Positions 5,148 to 9,133 of a DNA stretch of 9,133 nt are shown piece after piece (the first letter of the stretch is position 1; the number at the start of each line of letters is the position of its first letter). The DNA comes from Candidatus Zixiibacteriota bacterium (GTDB lineage: Bacteria; Zixibacteria; MSB-5A5; GN15; FEB-12). The notes under the pieces were generated by a model. It was not told where the DNA came from. It ran no database searches and saw only the letters and a program-made list of their open reading frames with translations. The position numbers and the translations under genes are program-made. The stretch is from NCBI GenBank assembly GCA_023132995.1, contig JAGLXI010000162.1:1-9133 (forward strand), read 5' to 3'.

Positions 5148-5924
5148 CTAATCTCCGAAGGTTTCAACGAGCCGAAACAGTTTGCGGCAGGTCCGGTCAG
5201 TGACTGTTTCGACCTCGGTTTCGCTCACACCATGGAGCTCGGCTAACCTGCGGCATGTGTACCGGACGTAAGCGGGCTGATTGGTTTTTCCCCGAAACGG
5301 CACCGGCGCAAGGTAGGGAGCGTCGGTCTCGATAATGATCCTGTCCAGCGGCACCTGGGCCGCCATGCGGGCCATTCTCGATTTGTCATAGGTGATAACT
5401 CCCCCGACGGAGATGACGAATCCCAGGGCGATCACTCTCTCGGCGTCTCCGGCGGTTCCCGGAAAGCAATGGAAGACCCCGCCCACCAGGTCATGACTGT
5501 AATCGGTGACGATCTCGAGTGTTTCCGCGAACGCCTCGCGGGTGTGAATGACCACGGGGAGTCTCAACTCGACGGCCAGTTCAAGCTGACGCCGGAACGC
5601 CTCACGCTGGACTTGCCGGGGCGACAGGTCGCGGTAGAAATCCAATCCTATCTCACCGATGGCGACCACTTTTTCATGGGCTGCCAGCTCTCTTAGTTCT
5701 ATCAGAACCGTGTCGTCGAGCTTTCGGGCATCGTGCGGGTGTACGCCCACGGCAGCATAGATCATGTCGTATTCCTCGGCCAGTTCCACCGAGCGAAGCG
5801 ACGAGGCCGGATCGACACCGATGTTTACAATCGTGTGCACCCCGGCCGCCTTCGCCGCCGAGATTACTTCGTCCAGCCGACCCTTGAACTGCTTGAAATC
5901 AAGGTGACAGTGGGAATCGATCAT
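5148..5924 (-). CDS. tatD: TatD-family metal-dependent hydrolase / DNase
   Basis: This 258-residue amidohydrolase-fold TIM barrel belongs to the TatD family, known for divalent-metal-dependent 3'-5' exonuclease and AP-endonuclease activity on DNA. Metal-binding positions are all present: DSHCHLD with His5 and His7, GEIGLDFY (90-97) with Glu91, His127 in VVIHTRE, His152 in VFHCFPG, and Asp201 in ETDAPYLAP (199-207). GVHPHD (60-65) is another family landmark. Its place between metG and rsmA matches the B. subtilis paralogue YabD rather than E. coli tatD, which sits with the Tat translocase genes. The ATG overlaps the metG stop by one base (TAATG) and has no clear Shine-Dalgarno sequence, so initiation is probably coupled to termination of metG. 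The physiological substrate is uncertain. Confidence 0.95.
   Translation of the reverse strand: MIDSHCHLDFKQFKGRLDEVISAAKAAGVHTIVNIGVDPASSLRSVELAEEYDMIYAAVGVHPHDARKLDDTVLIELRELAAHEKVVAIGEIGLDFYRDLSPRQVQREAFRRQLELAVELRLPVVIHTREAFAETLEIVTDYSHDLVGGVFHCFPGTAGDAERVIALGFVISVGGVITYDKSRMARMAAQVPLDRIIIETDAPYLAPVPFRGKTNQPAYVRYTCRRLAELHGVSETEVETVTDRTCRKLFRLVETFGD
5152..5156 (-). promoter_or_regulatory. Ribosome binding site GGAGA for the TTG start of rsmA
   Basis: GGAGA is followed by a 7-base spacer and TTG. It overlaps the final Gly-Asp codons and the stop of tatD, so ribosomes terminating on tatD are placed at the rsmA start. The KKRLGQNFL motif begins at codon 7, the expected distance for the family. 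Confidence 0.6.
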
Positions 5925-7834
5925 TAGCTGATCTTCGCGCCCGCCGGCAGGTCACCGTCGGGGATAACAAGCTGCAAGCTCTTACCCTTGGTGGCGGCCA
6001 GCAACATTCCCCGGGACTCGACACCGCGAATCGTGGCTGGCTTTAGATTGACCACAACCACGATCTTCATGCCCTTGATTTTCTCGGGCGAATAGTGCTC
6101 GGCCACCCCGGCCACTACCTGGCGCTTCTCGTCGCCGATATCAATCTGAAGTCTGAGGAGTTTGTCGGCGCCCTCGACGCGTTCGGCTTCGATAACCTCG
6201 GCCACCCGCAATTCAACGCGTGCGAACTCCGAAATGTCCAGCAGGCCGTCTTCGACCGCGCTCTTCTCAGGCGCAGCTTCCTTCAACGGCGTCTTCATGC
6301 GCGGAAACACCGGTTGTTCGAGATGGACCCGGGTTCCCGGGGTCAGGTGAAAAAAGACGCGGGCATCGTCCAGCGTCAGGGTGGTATCATCGAGCGACAG
6401 GACGCGCCTGATCTCACGCATCTTGCCGGGCATCACCGGAAACAGTATGATCGAGACAATTCGGATCAACTCGCAACACGTATACAGGACGCCACCCAAC
6501 TCCGCCTTCTTACCGTCGCGGGCCAGCTTCCAGGGGGCGGTGTCATTGAAGAACTTGTTGGCCATCCGCACCAGGTTCATAGCCTCACTGACGGCGCGGC
6601 CGATACGGAAGTGCTTGATATGTTCGTAGGCGCTGTTGGGCAGGCGTTCGGCCTGGGTCAGAATGTTCTCCATCCCGGGCAGGTCGTCGAACGGCTGCGG
6701 CAAACGGCCGTCGAAATTGACCGCGACCATCTTGGCCACGCGCGAAACTAAGTTGCCCAGATCATTAGCCAGATCGGCGTTATACTGGTTGGCAAAGCGG
6801 GCGGCCTGAATATCGCCGTCCACCCCGAACGGATACTGCGTGAGCATCAGGTAGCGGGTGCCGTCGGCCCCGAACTGCTCCACCAGGGCATTGGGATCAA
6901 TCTGGTTCCCTAACGATTTGGACATCTTGGCGCCGTCAACGGTGAAGAATCCGTGCAGGTAGATCACGTCCGGCAGCTTCACGCCCGCAGCCATCAGCAT
7001 CGCAGGCCAGTAGAGGCAGTGGAATTTGAGAATATCCTTGGCCATGAGGTGAACCACCTCGCCGTGGTTCCACCATTTATCGAAGAACTCCTGGTCGGCG
7101 GCGTAGCCCATGGCCGAGATGTAATTAGATAGGGCGTCGACCCACACGTACGCCCGCTGGGTCTCGTCAAACGGAAGTGGGATACCCCACTTTACATTCT
7201 CGCGCGACAGGGAAAAGTCGGGCAATTCCTGGTTGATCAGCCCGAGCACCTCACGGCGGCGCTCCTGTGGCAGGATCAGAAACTGACCCGATTCGATCTT
7301 CTCTTTTAGCGCGGGAAGAAAAGCCGTCAGGCGGAAAAAGTAGTTTTTCTCTTTGAGTCTCACCGGCGGCTTAGGATGAAACGGGCACATTCCATCCACC
7401 AGTTCTTTTTCCGTAAGGAACTTCTCGCAGCCGGTACAATAGAGACCTTCATAGTAGTCCGAATAGACGACCTCTTTTCCATCGTCTGTTCTGGCCGACC
7501 GCATGGCGTCGAGGATTTTGACTACCGCCTGCTCGTGCCGCTCGGACGTGGTACGGATGAAATCATCGTTTTCAATCGACAGGTTCTTCCAGGCGGTCTT
7601 GAACTTCTCCACGGTTCGATTGCAGAACTCGATCTCACTGACGCCGGCGGCGGCGGCGGCGTCCGCCACCTTGGAACCGTGCTCATCGGTGCCGGTCAGA
7701 AAGTAGGCTTCGCGGCCGGCCAGACGATGGAAGCGGGCCAGCATGTCGGCCGCTATCGTCGTGTAAGCGTGACCGATGTGGGGCACGTCGTTCACATAGT
7801 ATATCGGCGTTGTCACGTAGAAAGGTCTGGGCAA
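5924..7834 (-). CDS. metG: Methionyl-tRNA synthetase with C-terminal tRNA-binding domain
   Basis: MetG charges tRNA-Met with methionine at the expense of ATP. This 636-residue class I synthetase has the HIGH motif (19-22) and KMSKS loop (303-307). One zinc knuckle is built from Cys133, Cys136, Cys150 and His153, the CxxC plus CxxH form seen in Thermus- and Bacillus-type enzymes. The KMSKS region is followed by the helical anticodon-binding domain (about 350-490). The last 105 residues, from DISEFARVELRVAEV, are a Trbp111-like OB-fold that binds tRNA and often promotes dimer formation. The start is TTG at 7834-7832 with GGGAG seven bases upstream. An out-of-frame ATG lies between them. The stop overlaps the tatD start by one base, and ricT ends 24 bases upstream. 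The gene is complete. Confidence 0.97.
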   Translation of the reverse strand: MPRPFYVTTPIYYVNDVPHIGHAYTTIAADMLARFHRLAGREAYFLTGTDEHGSKVADAAAAAGVSEIEFCNRTVEKFKTAWKNLSIENDDFIRTTSERHEQAVVKILDAMRSARTDDGKEVVYSDYYEGLYCTGCEKFLTEKELVDGMCPFHPKPPVRLKEKNYFFRLTAFLPALKEKIESGQFLILPQERRREVLGLINQELPDFSLSRENVKWGIPLPFDETQRAYVWVDALSNYISAMGYAADQEFFDKWWNHGEVVHLMAKDILKFHCLYWPAMLMAAGVKLPDVIYLHGFFTVDGAKMSKSLGNQIDPNALVEQFGADGTRYLMLTQYPFGVDGDIQAARFANQYNADLANDLGNLVSRVAKMVAVNFDGRLPQPFDDLPGMENILTQAERLPNSAYEHIKHFRIGRAVSEAMNLVRMANKFFNDTAPWKLARDGKKAELGGVLYTCCELIRIVSIILFPVMPGKMREIRRVLSLDDTTLTLDDARVFFHLTPGTRVHLEQPVFPRMKTPLKEAAPEKSAVEDGLLDISEFARVELRVAEVIEAERVEGADKLLRLQIDIGDEKRQVVAGVAEHYSPEKIKGMKIVVVVNLKPATIRGVESRGMLLAATKGKSLQLVIPDGDLPAGAKIS

Positions 7835-7839
7835 TTCAT

Positions 7840-7846
7840 CTCTCCC
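7840..7846 (-). promoter_or_regulatory. Ribosome binding site GGGAGAG for the TTG start of metG
   Basis: GGGAG (7846-7842) is seven bases from the TTG at 7834. An ATG at 7839-7837 follows GGGAGAG directly but opens only an 8-codon frame (MNCPDLST, stop at 7815-7813) out of phase with metG. Its spacing is too short for efficient use. The first metG residues (RPFYVTTPIYYVNDVPHIGH) fit the family, supporting the TTG. Confidence 0.6.
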
Positions 7847-7858
7847 GTTTGAAGGATG

Positions 7859-8776
7859 TTACTGGGTATTATCGGAGTCAGCGAGCTTCTCCATATTCGC
7901 CCCGTTCGCTTTGTCCTCGGTGGCGGCATTGCCGCCGGCAGCGCGATCCTGGCGGTCGTGGTGTCTTCCATGTCTCCTTTCGACCACCTGGATGCTTTTG
8001 GCCGAGCAGCGGAAAAGCTGGTTCTCCTGCCCGCGGACAACAGCTTCCTCATTGAAGACATCAATCCGTTCCAGCACGCCATCGCCCACCTTGGTCTTCA
8101 CGAATGAACCCACTTCCGGGAACATCCGTCGGCAGGTCGTATACAAGTCCGCCTCGAACCTCAGACAGCACAGGAGGCGACCGCAATTTCCCGATATCTT
8201 GGCCGGATTAAGCGGCAGGTCCTGGTCCCGAGCATGTTGCGTGGATATGGGCGCGAAATCGGTAATGAAGGAACTGCAACACTGCTGGCGGCCGCAAATA
8301 CCGTAGCCCCCCAGCCGCCGGGCCTCGTCCCTCACTCCGATCTGGCGCAACTCAATTCTGGTGCGGTATCGAGCAGCCAGGTTCTTGACCAGTTCGCGAA
8401 AATCAACACGGCGCCCGGCCGTAAAAAAGACGGTCATTTTGTTGCCGTCGAACTGGCACTCCACATCGACCACTTTCATGGAAAGACCATGCTCGGCGAT
8501 CAGGTCTATCACTTCCGTGCGGTAGTCATCTTCCTTGCGGCGGATCTCAGAGAGGCGAGCCTGGTCATCCGCGCTGGCGGGGCGGAGGATAGTACGCGGC
8601 CTCTCCCGCTGGGAGAAATCAACCTCTACTTCCACCCTCTTCACTATAAGCCCGACATCCTCACCGCGCTCAGCCTGAACAATGACATGATTGCCGGCGT
8701 TCAGATTGTGATAGTAGGCATTGTAGAAGAACCCCTTGCGGGAGCCTTTGAACTCGACTAAGTATAGTTCCGCCAT
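7859..8776 (-). CDS. ricT: PSP1-domain protein RicT (YaaT-like)
   Basis: This 305-residue protein is a homologue of B. subtilis RicT/YaaT. There, with RicA and RicF, it forms an iron-sulfur complex that stimulates RNase Y processing and affects sporulation, competence and biofilm formation. The PSP1 core spans roughly residues 60-210 (FRELVKNLAARYRTRIELRQ, then GVRDEARRLGGYGICG). Two cysteine clusters are intact: CGRQQCC (161-167) and CGRLLCC (198-204), a pattern matching the cluster-ligating cysteines of the family. The final 38 residues are hydrophilic, His/Arg- and Ala/Asn-rich and probably disordered. The ATG has AGGAG seven bases upstream. The gene lies directly after holB, as in Firmicutes. 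Whether RicA and RicF exist here is unknown, so the role in this lineage is an inference. Confidence 0.9.
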   Translation of the reverse strand: MAELYLVEFKGSRKGFFYNAYYHNLNAGNHVIVQAERGEDVGLIVKRVEVEVDFSQRERPRTILRPASADDQARLSEIRRKEDDYRTEVIDLIAEHGLSMKVVDVECQFDGNKMTVFFTAGRRVDFRELVKNLAARYRTRIELRQIGVRDEARRLGGYGICGRQQCCSSFITDFAPISTQHARDQDLPLNPAKISGNCGRLLCCLRFEADLYTTCRRMFPEVGSFVKTKVGDGVLERIDVFNEEAVVRGQENQLFRCSAKSIQVVERRHGRHHDRQDRAAGGNAATEDKANGANMEKLADSDNTQ

Positions 8777-8814
8777 CTGTTTGCTCCTGCGCCCTCGGCA
8801 TCACCGAGCTGACA

Positions 8815-9133
8815 CTACAAATCGCTTTCAATGTTAGACTTAAGTTTAAGCGTCAGAGCCGTCAGCGCCCCCAGAATATGCACATTTCGGCGCAGATCAG
8901 CAAGGGTAATCTTGATTTCCTCGATCATCCGCGAGGCCAGGTTGATTCCGGCGAATTGTGGCGACAGTCGTTTCACCTCCGGCGCGAAATCGAGATTGGT
9001 GAGTTCGCTGTCGTCACCGACCACGGCGTATCGGGCGCAGTCCCGTATCAGGGACTGCCACAACCGCAGCAGGTTTTCGGCTCCGCTGCGATCCTTCGCG
9101 TTTACCAGCTCCGTCAGGTGGGCGATCACCTGC
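8815..9133 (-). CDS. holB: DNA polymerase III subunit delta', C-terminal part (partial)
   Basis: The frame is open from the right edge to a TAG at 8815, giving about 105 residues. The 5' end, with the expected AAA+ ATPase module, lies outside the window. The visible part is helical and resembles the C-terminal collar domain of clamp-loader subunits, which holds the pentamer together. It reads LVNAKDRSGAENLLRLWQSL at its start and VHILGALTALTLKLKSNI at its end. No Walker or zinc motif can be checked. The call leans on position immediately upstream of ricT, the standard place of holB, with 38 bases between them. The GTG at 9129 is internal, because the frame continues upstream of it. Confidence 0.7.
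   Translation of the reverse strand, partial: QVIAHLTELVNAKDRSGAENLLRLWQSLIRDCARYAVVGDDSELTNLDFAPEVKRLSPQFAGINLASRMIEEIKITLADLRRNVHILGALTALTLKLKSNIESDL

Noticed and set aside
1..9133. Mobile elements, CRISPR arrays, tRNA genes, prophage or defence genes.
   Set aside because: No transposase or integrase sequence, no regularly spaced repeats, no tRNA-like cloverleaf and no toxin-antitoxin or nuclease operon outside the housekeeping TatD.

Overview
This 9.1 kb window holds ordinary chromosomal housekeeping genes from what looks like a diderm bacterium. The evidence for a diderm is a TonB C-terminal domain on an exported protein, DXP-type PdxJ ancestry, and a moderately high-GC genome with several TTG starts. 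No mobile element, CRISPR array, tRNA or rRNA is visible. The gene order holB-ricT-metG-tatD-rsmA resembles the block known from Firmicutes, but the TonB-family neighbour argues against a monoderm. A lineage such as the FCB superphylum or a related candidate phylum is my inference, not something the sequence proves.

Layout from left to right. Bases 1-56 carry the first 18 codons of purM on the minus strand. It is divergent from a plus-strand class I methyltransferase (118-900), and the short gap holds an apparently bidirectional promoter around one self-complementary TATATA box. Everything else lies on the minus strand. rluD (972-1964) is downstream of a PdxJ-family gene (2083-2811) that has its own TTGACT-17-TACCAT promoter. 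A 370-base stretch (2812-3181) follows, with a strong hairpin plus T-tract, several other inverted repeats and a coding-like open frame. Next is a secreted TPR/TonB-domain protein (3182-4195) with a candidate promoter. The tight cluster rsmA (4344-5144), tatD (5148-5924), metG (5924-7834), ricT (7859-8776) and the 3' end of holB (8815 to the window edge) completes the window. Its gaps of 3, -1, 24 and 38 bases indicate one operon transcribed from beyond the right edge.

The operon joins replication clamp loading (holB), a PSP1-family RNA-metabolism factor (ricT), translation (metG), a metal-dependent nuclease or hydrolase (tatD) and ribosome maturation (rsmA). rluD adds a second rRNA modification enzyme.

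The most unusual item is the PdxJ-family protein. It keeps the fold-defining sequence and the catalytic glutamate, but lacks every active-site histidine I could align to E. coli PdxJ. It may be a repurposed paralogue rather than a pyridoxine phosphate synthase. Other points of interest are a probably leaderless purM, three TTG-initiated genes out of eight complete ones, and the unexplained 2812-3181 region.
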